A stretch of DNA of 7,406 bases from Pseudomonadota bacterium (lineage in GTDB: Bacteria > Pseudomonadota > Alphaproteobacteria > Rhizobiales > Rhizobiaceae): positions 1-7,406 of the forward strand of contig JAEWHQ010000113.1 in assembly GCA_023387715.1 (NCBI GenBank), in the 5' to 3' direction. A model generated the notes under the pieces. The model searched no databases and was not told the DNA's origin. It worked only from the letters and a program-made list of their open reading frames with translations. The number at the start of each line of letters is the position of its first letter. Positions within the stretch are counted from its first letter, which is position 1. Shown piece by piece: positions 1 to 5,855 of this stretch. The position numbers were made by a program, and so were the translations under genes.

Positions 1-1
1 T

Positions 2-826
2 ATGTTCCGCTCCAGCTTTTCGTCCATGCTTGGCTTGGCACTTGTGCTTGTTTTCCTGTTTCTGGCAGCTTTTGGCCAGTGGCTGGTGCCTTATCCAGAA
101 GATGCAGCCGGTGCAGTGCATATGAGCCAGCGCCTTCTGCCGCCAAGTGCTGAACACTGGTTTGGTACCGATGAAATGGGTGCAGATATTTTTTCGCGCG
201 TTATCATCGGCGCACGCACAAGCCTTTGGATCGGCATTGTTATCACCGGGCTTGGCGCGCTGATCGGCATTCCGCTTGGTATTATTGCCGGTTACAAAGG
301 CGGCTTGGTTCGCGCAGTTATCATGCGCGTCACAGAGCTTTTCCTTGCAGTGCCGGGTCTCGCACTCGCCTTGGCCATTGTTGCAGCCCTTGGTGCCAAC
401 CTCACCAATTGTCTGATTGCTTTGGCGATTGTCTGGTGGCCTGGTTATGTGCGTCTGGTGGAAGCCAAAACACTTTCCGTCAAAGAAGAATTATTTGTGG
501 AATCCGCCCGTTCCATCGGTGCGAAAACCCCATGGATTTTGTGGCACCATATTCTGCCCAACTGCCTTTCACCGATCATTGTCAAAATGAGTATGGATAT
601 GGGCATGGCGATTTTGTCTGCTGCGGGCTTGGGCTTTATCGGCCTTGGCGCACGCCCGCCGTCACCGGAATGGGGCGCCATGATTTCCATCGCCCGCAGC
701 TATATGCCGGACTGGTGGTGGTATTCTTTCTTCCCTGGTGCAGCCATTTTCCTGACCGTGCTGGGCTTTAATCTCTTAGGCGATGGCCTGCGTGATATTC
801 TCGACCCGCGGAGCCGCGAAAGATGA
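2..826 (+). CDS. Peptide/nickel-type ABC importer permease (DppC/OppC-like), possibly 5'-incomplete
   Basis: Inner-membrane subunit of a type I ABC importer for small peptides or similar solutes; the true substrate cannot be read from the sequence. It has an N-terminal membrane segment (about residues 9-30), the family motif FGTDEMG (54-60) in the periplasmic loop, then five further hydrophobic segments. The EAA-type coupling loop at 167-187 reads ESARSIGAK...HHILPN and is the part that docks on the ATPase. The C-terminus (FNLLGDGLRDILDPR) is typical of DppC. The length of 274 aa is slightly short: relatives usually carry a few to about 30 more N-terminal residues. The ATG lies one base from the window edge, so the real start may be upstream. 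Its stop overlaps the start of the ATPase gene (ATGA), which implies an operon and translational coupling. The binding protein and the DppB-like partner should lie upstream. Function class is confident, substrate unknown. Confidence 0.93.
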   Translation: MFRSSFSSMLGLALVLVFLFLAAFGQWLVPYPEDAAGAVHMSQRLLPPSAEHWFGTDEMGADIFSRVIIGARTSLWIGIVITGLGALIGIPLGIIAGYKGGLVRAVIMRVTELFLAVPGLALALAIVAALGANLTNCLIALAIVWWPGYVRLVEAKTLSVKEELFVESARSIGAKTPWILWHHILPNCLSPIIVKMSMDMGMAILSAAGLGFIGLGARPPSPEWGAMISIARSYMPDWWWYSFFPGAAIFLTVLGFNLLGDGLRDILDPRSRER

Positions 827-2457
827 GTGAATTATTGTTAAAAATTCAGGATTTCAGCCTGAACATCGGAACATTTGACGGCTCGCTGCCAATTCTTACA
901 AACATCAATCTGGATGTTTATCGCGGCGATACACTTGGTATTGTCGGCGAAAGCGGCTCGGGCAAAACCGTGTTGATGCGAACAATTTTAGGTATCGGGC
1001 CAAAGCGCTCCGAAGTTAAAAACGGTTCGATGCATTTCGATAATATCGATCTGATCGGTCTGGATAATAAGGGCTGGCGCAAAATTCGCGGCACCCGCAT
1101 TTCCATGATCTTTCAGGATCCGATGACCTATCTTAATCCGCTTTTCACCGTTGGCCAGCAAATCGGCGATGTAATGAAAGCGCATGAAAAAGCGGCTGAC
1201 GGCGTACAGTCCGGCAAGCAGCAGCGCAAAGAGGTAACACTGGAACTGCTCGGACAGGTCGGTATTCCTGAACCTGAGCGCGTCTTTAACAGCTATCCGC
1301 ATCAGCTCTCCGGCGGTATGCGCCAGCGCATTCTGATTGCGATGGCACTTTGCGGCAAGCCGGATCTGCTGATTGCCGATGAACCAACCACAGCACTTGA
1401 TGTGACCGTACAGGCGCAAGTGCTGGATCTCATCAATGAGCTGGTTAAAAAGCTTAATCTCACCGTTATTATGATCAGCCATGATATGGGGGCCATTGCC
1501 ACTGTCGCGAAACGCTGTGCTGTCATGTATAAGGGCGAAATTGTTGAGCAGGGTTTGACGAATGACATCCTGACTAACCCGCAAAATGACTATACCAAGC
1601 GTTTGCTGGCAGCGATGCCGGATATCAACAATCCGGTTGCGACAACTGAAACCGCGACCGTAACTGACGAAAAACCGTTCCTGCAAGTCAGTGATCTCAA
1701 GAAGATTTATAAGCTAAAAGATGGCGGTGAGTTTGCAGCTGTTGGCGGCGTGAGCATTCATGCCAATAAAGGTGAAATCGTTGGCATTGTCGGTGAATCC
1801 GGCTCTGGTAAATCAACCCTCGCCCGCCTTATCTTGCGCCTTGTTGAGCCAACATCAGGTGACGTGCTTTTTGATGATAAAAACATCTGTCAGCTCAGCC
1901 AGGAAGATATGCGGCTGATGCGGCGCCATATGCAGCTTGTGTTTCAAAATCCGCATTCAGCGCTTAATGGCCGTCACAATATTGCCGATGCGATTGGTGA
2001 GCCATTGCGTCTGCAATCAAAGCTAAAACGCCACGAAATTGAAGCGCAAGTCGATAAATTACTCGACATTGTGCAACTACCGCGCAATTTCAAATATCGC
2101 TATCCGCATGAATTATCCGGTGGTCAAAAGCAGCGTATTTGTATTGCCCGTGCAGTGGCGCTTAATCCGAAATTACTGATCCTTGATGAGCCGACATCCG
2201 CACTTGATGTTTCGGTGCAAGCGCAAGTGCTGGAGTTTTTGCAGGAGCTGCGCCGTGATCTTGATCTGACTTATCTCTTTATTTCACATGATCTGGCGGT
2301 GATTAAAGAAATTTGCAATCGCGTGATTGTCATGCGTCGCGGCCTTATTGTTGAGCAAGGCACGGTTGAAGATATTTTCAGCAATCCGCAACAACAATAT
2401 ACCCGCGATCTGATTGAAAGTGGACGTAAAACATCCCGTGCGGCTTTGGGGCTATAA
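823..2457 (+). CDS. Fused two-domain ABC transporter ATPase (DppD-DppF type)
   Basis: Cytoplasmic energy-coupling subunit that hydrolyses ATP to drive the importer whose permease is encoded just upstream. The 544-aa chain contains two complete nucleotide-binding domains. NBD1 has Walker A GESGSGKT (42-49), Q-loop Q98, signature LSGGMRQR (162-169), Walker B LLIADE (182-187) and switch His220. It is followed by an oligopeptide-transporter C-terminal patch ([15 protein letters not shown], about 252-266) and a linker to about residue 285. NBD2 has Walker A GESGSGKS (324-331), Q375, signature LSGGQKQR (431-438), Walker B LLILDE (451-456) and His489. Both active sites look intact. Such DppD-DppF fusions are common in alphaproteobacteria (compare GsiA and YejF). 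The start is set by the 4-nt overlap with the permease; there is no strong Shine-Dalgarno, as expected for coupled translation. It is the last gene of the operon and is followed by a hairpin. Confidence 0.95.
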   Translation: MSELLLKIQDFSLNIGTFDGSLPILTNINLDVYRGDTLGIVGESGSGKTVLMRTILGIGPKRSEVKNGSMHFDNIDLIGLDNKGWRKIRGTRISMIFQDPMTYLNPLFTVGQQIGDVMKAHEKAADGVQSGKQQRKEVTLELLGQVGIPEPERVFNSYPHQLSGGMRQRILIAMALCGKPDLLIADEPTTALDVTVQAQVLDLINELVKKLNLTVIMISHDMGAIATVAKRCAVMYKGEIVEQGLTNDILTNPQNDYTKRLLAAMPDINNPVATTETATVTDEKPFLQVSDLKKIYKLKDGGEFAAVGGVSIHANKGEIVGIVGESGSGKSTLARLILRLVEPTSGDVLFDDKNICQLSQEDMRLMRRHMQLVFQNPHSALNGRHNIADAIGEPLRLQSKLKRHEIEAQVDKLLDIVQLPRNFKYRYPHELSGGQKQRICIARAVALNPKLLILDEPTSALDVSVQAQVLEFLQELRRDLDLTYLFISHDLAVIKEICNRVIVMRRGLIVEQGTVEDIFSNPQQQYTRDLIESGRKTSRAALGL

Positions 2458-2459
2458 AT

Positions 2460-2487
2460 ATCTGGGGCATTTAAAAGTGCCCCAGAT
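2460..2487. terminator. Shared hairpin terminator between convergent ABC and azlCD operons
   Basis: A perfect 10-bp stem (ATCTGGGGCA, 2460-2469, pairing with 2478-2487) encloses an 8-nt A/T loop. It starts three bases after the ATPase stop and ends four bases before the azlD stop. Both flanks are AT-rich but lack a clean T-run, so the terminator is probably of moderate strength and serves both strands. Confidence 0.7.
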
Positions 2488-2490
2488 TAA

Positions 2491-2790
2491 TCAGCCAATC
2501 AATGCGCGGCAGATACCAGCCGAAGCAATGCCAATCACAACGGTCGGCAACATCGAAAAACGGGTAGCTGCAAAAATCGTAATAGCCAAGGCTAAGAGAT
2601 CAGCCGGATTATTAGAAACAAAATCCGGCGCGATCACTGAAATCAGCACGCAACCGGGTGCTGCTTCCATCACCGCAGTTGCGCGTTTGCTCAAAACGCG
2701 GTTACGCAGCAACATATAGCCACCAATACGGGTGAGATAGGTTACGCCTGCCATCAGAAGAATGGTAACGGCAACAATCGGATCAATCAT
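2491..2790 (-). CDS. azlD: AzlD-family branched-chain amino acid export protein, small subunit
   Basis: Small membrane partner of AzlC in a two-component exporter of branched-chain (and possibly other) amino acids (YgaH in E. coli, AzlD in B. subtilis). The 99-aa chain is nearly all hydrophobic, with about three to four membrane segments. It carries the family marks TYLTRIGGYML (17-27), an AAP...VLISVIAP stretch (43-55) and ATRFSM (75-80). The frame stays open upstream to 2934, but the ATG at 2790 is chosen. It overlaps the azlC stop by 4 nt, it gives the normal family length, and the extra N-terminal residues would be a Cys-rich translation of azlC in the wrong frame. Translation is probably coupled to azlC. 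No promoter of its own is apparent. Confidence 0.9.
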   Translation of the reverse strand: MIDPIVAVTILLMAGVTYLTRIGGYMLLRNRVLSKRATAVMEAAPGCVLISVIAPDFVSNNPADLLALAITIFAATRFSMLPTVVIGIASAGICRALIG

Positions 2791-3527
2791 TCTTTTTCTG
2801 CCAGAAAATAAGCCGCCACCAAGCCGGAAACCGCACCAGCTGCCACATACCATGCACCCGGCACAATCAGATAAAATGTTGCCGCAACAACAAGGCTGAC
2901 AAGCCATGGACGCGCAGCCGCAAAGCCTTTCCACATTCCGGCCAGCAGAACCAGAAAGACCGCCGGAAACGCCATATCAAGGCCATAGACCCGCAAGTCA
3001 CCCATCATCGGGCCAAAGCCTGCGCCAAGCACTGTAAACACCACCCACATCACATAAAGCGGCAGTGCCACACCCATATAAAAAGGCAGACTAAAAGGTG
3101 TCATAAAGCCTTGTGCTTTACGCTTGCGCGCATCATCCAGACCCAGCGCCCAGCTTTCATCACACATCAAAAACAGCGCACCCAAGGCGGTGCGCTTCGG
3201 CAAATGCTTAATGAAAGGCGCCAAAGCAGCACCCATCAGTAAATGGCGGCTATTGACCAGAAAAGTGATCGCAACAATCAGCAAAATATGTGGTGGTGAT
3301 GTCCAGAGCTGAATGGCGGCAAATTCCGAACCACCGGCAAAATTAAGCCCTGTCATCAGCGGCACTTCTGCAAGGGTCAAGCCCTTTTGTGCCGCTTGCG
3401 CACCCAATACCACAGCATATGGCACGATACCAAGCAGTACCGGCGCACCGGTTGTCATACCGCGCCAAAATTCTGAACGCCAAGCCGCTTTGGTTTTTGA
3501 CGGCACATAGGTCTGCGAAATATCCAT
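2787..3527 (-). CDS. azlC: AzlC-family branched-chain amino acid exporter, large subunit
   Basis: Inner-membrane permease that with AzlD exports branched-chain amino acids and related compounds (YgaZ in E. coli). The 246-aa length is normal. After a short cytoplasmic N-terminus come hydrophobic segments with the AzlC marks GAPVLLGIVPYAVVLG (27-42), NFAGGSEFA (62-70, replacing the usual FAGSSQF), NSRHLLMGAAL (92-102) and CDESWAL (122-128, replacing the usual TDE pattern). The ATG at 3527 has only a weak AGATAG upstream. The gene is first in an azlCD operon and is transcribed away from an Lrp/AsnC-family regulator gene across 137 bp of AT-rich DNA. Control by that regulator is inferred from this layout, which recurs in other bacteria. 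The exact amino acid exported cannot be told from the sequence. Confidence 0.92.
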   Translation of the reverse strand: MDISQTYVPSKTKAAWRSEFWRGMTTGAPVLLGIVPYAVVLGAQAAQKGLTLAEVPLMTGLNFAGGSEFAAIQLWTSPPHILLIVAITFLVNSRHLLMGAALAPFIKHLPKRTALGALFLMCDESWALGLDDARKRKAQGFMTPFSLPFYMGVALPLYVMWVVFTVLGAGFGPMMGDLRVYGLDMAFPAVFLVLLAGMWKGFAAARPWLVSLVVAATFYLIVPGAWYVAAGAVSGLVAAYFLAEKE

Positions 3528-3664
3528 GATACACTATCTGAATGAATGAACTTTTGTAGCAAGATAATCCATTATCAGAGCAATTTCATGGCTATTATTG
3601 ACTTAAAATATATCATTATGGCATATAATAGTAATTATGATTTTATAATTGGAATTAATAGCCA
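3528..3664. promoter_or_regulatory. Divergent azlC / Lrp-family regulator control region with AT-rich dyads
   Basis: This 137-bp gene-free stretch is far richer in A+T than the flanking genes and must hold promoters for both directions. It contains three short inverted repeats: GATAAT-CC-ATTATC (3563-3576), ATTAT-N5-ATAAT (3615-3629) and TAATT-GG-AATTA (3646-3657). A longer pair, CTATTAT (3592-3598) with ATAATAG (3625-3631), brackets the middle. AT-rich, loosely palindromic sites of about 15 bp repeated along a region are typical of Lrp/AsnC proteins, which bind as dimers and wrap DNA as octamers. Assigning these dyads to the adjacent regulator is inference. Confidence 0.6.
3598..3629 (+). 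promoter_or_regulatory. Possible sigma-70 promoter for the Lrp-family regulator
   Basis: A TTGACT box (3598-3603) and a perfect TATAAT (3624-3629) lie 36 bp before the regulator start codon. The 20-bp spacer is longer than the usual 16-19, so the pair is a weak call, although the TATAAT alone is persuasive. The TATAAT lies inside the dyad ATTAT-N5-ATAAT. If the regulator binds there it would block its own promoter, which would fit autorepression. Confidence 0.35.
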
Positions 3665-4123
3665 ATGCGTTTGGATGAGACTGATAAGAAGGTTCTCCGT
3701 GTGCTGCAACGAGACGGCCGGATCGCCAATAATGATTTAGCCCGCGAGGTGGGTTTGTCACCTTCTCCTTGTTTGCGCCGTGTCAAATTATTGGAAGAAG
3801 CAGGCGTCATTGATCGTTATGTAGCGGTTCTTAATCCGGCTAAGGTCAACAAAGGATTGACCTTTTTCACCCGTATCAAACTCGACAAACAAGATGAAAA
3901 AAGCCTCAAGCACTTTGCGGAAGAAATTAAAAAACTGCCGCAAGTTCAGGAATGCTATTTTATGCTTGGTGATTATGACGTGATCATTCGTGTGGTTGCG
4001 GCTGATCTGGAAGACTACCGGCGCTTCCAGTCTGAATCTCTAAGCCAGATTGAAGGCGTACAAAATCTTAAAACCGACGTATTGAGCCAAACGGTCAAAC
4101 AGAGCTTTGTTGTACCAGTGTAA
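3665..4123 (+). CDS. Lrp/AsnC-family transcriptional regulator
   Basis: DNA-binding regulator of amino acid metabolism or transport that typically senses an amino acid such as leucine. The 152-aa protein has the usual two parts. An N-terminal winged helix-turn-helix (about 1-60) opens with LDETDKKVLRVLQRDGRIANNDLAREVGLSPSPCLRRVKLLEEAG, the signature order of Lrp. A C-terminal RAM (ligand-binding and oligomerisation) domain (about 65-148) includes YFMLGDYDVIIRVV (98-111), which contains the GDYD effector-pocket motif. The ATG is preceded by a GGA 11 nt upstream, a poor Shine-Dalgarno, but the HTH begins immediately and no better start exists. The gene diverges from azlCD, so the likely targets are that exporter and its own promoter. 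It could also act more widely, as true Lrp does. No obvious terminator follows. Confidence 0.95.
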   Translation: MRLDETDKKVLRVLQRDGRIANNDLAREVGLSPSPCLRRVKLLEEAGVIDRYVAVLNPAKVNKGLTFFTRIKLDKQDEKSLKHFAEEIKKLPQVQECYFMLGDYDVIIRVVAADLEDYRRFQSESLSQIEGVQNLKTDVLSQTVKQSFVVPV

Positions 4124-4260
4124 AAACTATACCGGATAAATTTTTGCACTTAATCTGCGCTATTTCAAAACCTTGATTTGCCATGCTATAGCTACAGCCT
4201 TCCATTCGAAGCTGTCAGTTTTTGGCTGACACGGCATATTAAAAATTCAGGTGAATTTAC
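4124..4260 (+). promoter_or_regulatory. Gene-free leader upstream of the 201-aa membrane protein, with a small hairpin and an SD
   Basis: This 137-bp gap holds no recognisable gene. Near its 3' end is a small hairpin, TGTCAG (4213-4218) pairing with CTGACA (4226-4231) around a T-rich 7-nt loop. It is followed by a good Shine-Dalgarno AGGTGA (4249-4254) six bases before the GTG start at 4261. An 8-bp palindrome GCTATAGC lies at 4185-4192. No convincing -35/-10 pair was found, so the downstream gene may be read from an unrecognised promoter or from the regulator gene. Confidence 0.4.
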
Positions 4261-4866
4261 GTGAATATTCTCAATGACCTGACTGTGCATCAGTTTGTCA
4301 CCCGCCTTCTTATGATGCTTGTCGTCACCGCTTTTTATGGCGCATGGATTTCCGTACTCGCGAAATGGCTTGATGATAAACGCCCACAGCGTGAAGGGCA
4401 TTTGTCACTCAATCCGGCGGCCAATATTTCCTATGGCGGGCTAGCGATGGCGGTTTTGTTCAGCCATGGCTGGATCAGACCAATCCGGCTTTCAGTTGCT
4501 GGCAAAGCATCACAAATGCTGCGCATCGTGCTTATTATACTGATCGGCAGTGTCGTGGCGCTCACCACGATACCGCTGCTTGATATTGTGCGCCCCTATA
4601 TTCATCAGGCACTGTCGCGCACAAGCGGCTATTATGTGCTTTATAGTGTGCAGGTTATTCAGGAGCAGATGTTAGGACTGGTATTATTAAGCCTTATTCC
4701 GCTTCCGGGCTTTTTAGCCGGCAATTTGTGGCGGATTATCCTGCCTAAAAATGATACAAAACTCATCAGATTTGAGCCATTTTGCCTAAGTTTGATGATC
4801 ATCATTCTTATTCTTGGCTGGTTCCCTGACACCAGCAACTTGATTAAAATGCTGCGTTTGATCTAA
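4261..4866 (+). CDS. Multi-pass membrane protein resembling a degenerate site-2 protease (M50B-like, no HExxH)
   Basis: Function unknown. The 201-aa protein has about five hydrophobic segments (roughly 13-33, 57-72, 86-107, 130-148 and 174-188). Residues 44-77 (REGHLSLNPAANIS...HGWIRPIRL) resemble the M50B stretch that runs GRLTLNP-x-HIDP...FGWAKPVPV. Residues 143-156 (LSLIPLPGFLAGNL) resemble the second metal motif, NLLPIPPLDGGRIL. In true enzymes HExxH lies about 27 residues before LNP; here that place reads FYGAWI, and the Asp of the LDG motif is replaced. All zinc ligands therefore appear lost. If the homology holds, this is a non-catalytic relative that may bind or shield membrane substrates. 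The GTG start at 4261 is favoured by AGGTGA six bases upstream. The gene stands alone between the regulator and a strong terminator. Membrane protein is near certain; the M50 relation is an eye-based alignment. Confidence 0.8.
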   Translation: MNILNDLTVHQFVTRLLMMLVVTAFYGAWISVLAKWLDDKRPQREGHLSLNPAANISYGGLAMAVLFSHGWIRPIRLSVAGKASQMLRIVLIILIGSVVALTTIPLLDIVRPYIHQALSRTSGYYVLYSVQVIQEQMLGLVLLSLIPLPGFLAGNLWRIILPKNDTKLIRFEPFCLSLMIIILILGWFPDTSNLIKMLRLI

Positions 4867-4868
4867 AC

Positions 4869-4898
4869 AAAAACAGCTCCCTTGCGGGAGCTGTTTTT
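4869..4898. terminator. Strong bidirectional Rho-independent terminator
   Basis: The GC-rich core CAGCTCCC (4874-4881) pairs perfectly with GGGAGCTG (4886-4893) around a TTGC loop, and is extended by an A-run before and a T-run after. On the + strand it is followed by eight T residues and ends the membrane-protein gene. Read on the - strand it is followed by TTTTTGTTT and ends the convergent binding-protein gene. Confidence 0.93.
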
Positions 4899-4924
4899 TT
4901 TATAATCAATTATCAAAATGTTGC

Positions 4925-5776
4925 TTAGTGGCTGTCGCCGGCAACGCCTTCATAACCATATTTTTCCATGATCTTGCCAATCGTGCCATCTGCGGCCAGC
5001 GCCTCAATCGCCTGATCAACTTCTGTTCTGAGGAAGCTGTCACGGGCATCAACCAAAGCACCAACCTTAGTGTAAACATTCGGCACAGGCTTTAAATCCA
5101 CCAAACGTAAATCTTTAGCTTCCGGATTATTTTTCTTTAGCTGCGAATAAGTTGGCTGCCACAACATGATGCCGCCCAAACGGCCGTCGTTCAGGCGCTT
5201 AACCATCAAATCCATATCCGCATAAGGCAAACGAACCCAACGCTTTGTTTCAGGCTGCTGTTGCGACCAAGTAATATAAACCATCTCACCCATGCTCTGC
5301 ATGGATGTACCGAGCATGCGATCAAATGGAATATCGCCAAGACTTTTCCAGTCCGGCTCAATCACAGCCATAACATAAGGCAGAGATACATAAGGGCGTG
5401 TCATAGCTGCCCAATCAGGAAAAGCAGATTCTTCCTGAACCGACATGCCCATCATCACATCGCAATCATTGGTCATCGCAATTTGCAATTCCTGCAAAAA
5501 GCCGTCACCACTCAGCGGAAATCCGCCGAAACCTTCTTTGAAATCAACTTTGAGAAACAGTGCATCACCGATAGCTTTTGCAATATCGCGATCAAAATCG
5601 CGCAAACGGCTGTTTGCATCATTGCAAAAAATCAGGCTATCGCCTTTCTGGCGGCGGCTGTTATTCAACAACTCTTCAGGAATGCCAGAGGTTTGAGCTA
5701 AAACCGGTATCGTCATCGTGGTTACGAGCAAAAGGCTGCAAATGCCGCTACGTAATGATTTGATCAACTGGCGCAT
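4925..5776 (-). CDS. Secreted family-3 solute-binding protein associated with a quinoprotein dehydrogenase (XoxJ/MxaJ-like)
   Basis: Periplasmic protein of 283 aa with a clear Sec signal peptide (positive MRQLIKSLR, hydrophobic core, cleavage predicted after VLA, residue 27). The mature part has the bilobed binding-protein pattern: LIFCNDAN (48-55), CDVMMG (105-110), TRPYVSLPYVMAV (126-138) and the C-terminal helix ALAADGTIGKIMEKYG (259-274). The Cys51 and Cys105 contexts match the VCADP and CDVVMG positions of binding proteins encoded next to PQQ dehydrogenases, and the two residues could form a disulfide. Proteins of this class (MxaJ, XoxJ) are thought to help mature or activate the dehydrogenase rather than to feed an ABC importer, and no importer genes adjoin it here. 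A good AGGA Shine-Dalgarno lies 8 nt before the ATG. It follows the PQQ dehydrogenase gene by 79 bp, across a terminator-like hairpin. Ligand unknown. Confidence 0.85.
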   Translation of the reverse strand: MRQLIKSLRSGICSLLLVTTMTIPVLAQTSGIPEELLNNSRRQKGDSLIFCNDANSRLRDFDRDIAKAIGDALFLKVDFKEGFGGFPLSGDGFLQELQIAMTNDCDVMMGMSVQEESAFPDWAAMTRPYVSLPYVMAVIEPDWKSLGDIPFDRMLGTSMQSMGEMVYITWSQQQPETKRWVRLPYADMDLMVKRLNDGRLGGIMLWQPTYSQLKKNNPEAKDLRLVDLKPVPNVYTKVGALVDARDSFLRTEVDQAIEALAADGTIGKIMEKYGYEGVAGDSH

Positions 5777-5810
5777 ATTTTCAATCCTGATTTGAAATCA
5801 TCCAAATAAG

Positions 5811-5830
5811 AAAAGGGCCGAAGCCCTTTT
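5811..5830 (-). terminator. UUCG-loop Rho-independent terminator or attenuator after the PQQ dehydrogenase gene
   Basis: A perfect 8-bp stem AAAAGGGC / GCCCTTTT encloses a 4-nt loop that reads TTCG on the - strand, an extra-stable tetraloop. The - strand continues TTTTCTTATTT, a good T-rich tract. It lies 25 bases after the dehydrogenase stop and only 34 bases before the binding-protein start codon, where no promoter is visible. It probably lets only part of the transcripts pass. Confidence 0.85.
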
Positions 5831-5855
5831 CCATTTTTATGTGGTCGTTTGACGA

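Noticed and set aside
988..1686. A 232-codon open frame antisense to the fused ATPase gene
   Set aside because: The + strand frame carries every ABC ATPase motif, and the antisense protein shows no family motif. It is a shadow of codon structure.
823..2457. A possible inactive half in the fused ATPase
   Set aside because: Both domains keep Walker A, Q-loop, LSGG signature, Walker B Glu and switch His, so neither looks degenerate.
2791..2934. A longer AzlD starting at 2934
   Set aside because: The extra 48 residues overlap azlC in another frame, are Cys-rich and unlike AzlD. The ATG at 2790 gives the standard length and an ATGA overlap.
3540..3549. Short GAATGAATGAA tandem repeat near the azlC start
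   Set aside because: It is only about two and a half 4-bp units, which is expected by chance in AT-rich DNA.
3546..3740. A 64-codon + strand open frame across the azlC/regulator gap
   Set aside because: It runs through the AT-rich control region and into the regulator gene in the wrong frame, and has no ribosome binding site.
4172..4192. CTTGAT and CTATAG as an alphaproteobacterial promoter for the membrane-protein gene
   Set aside because: The two boxes are only 8 bp apart, far too close for a -35/-10 pair. A 17-bp-spaced alternative, TTTCAA, matches the -35 consensus poorly.
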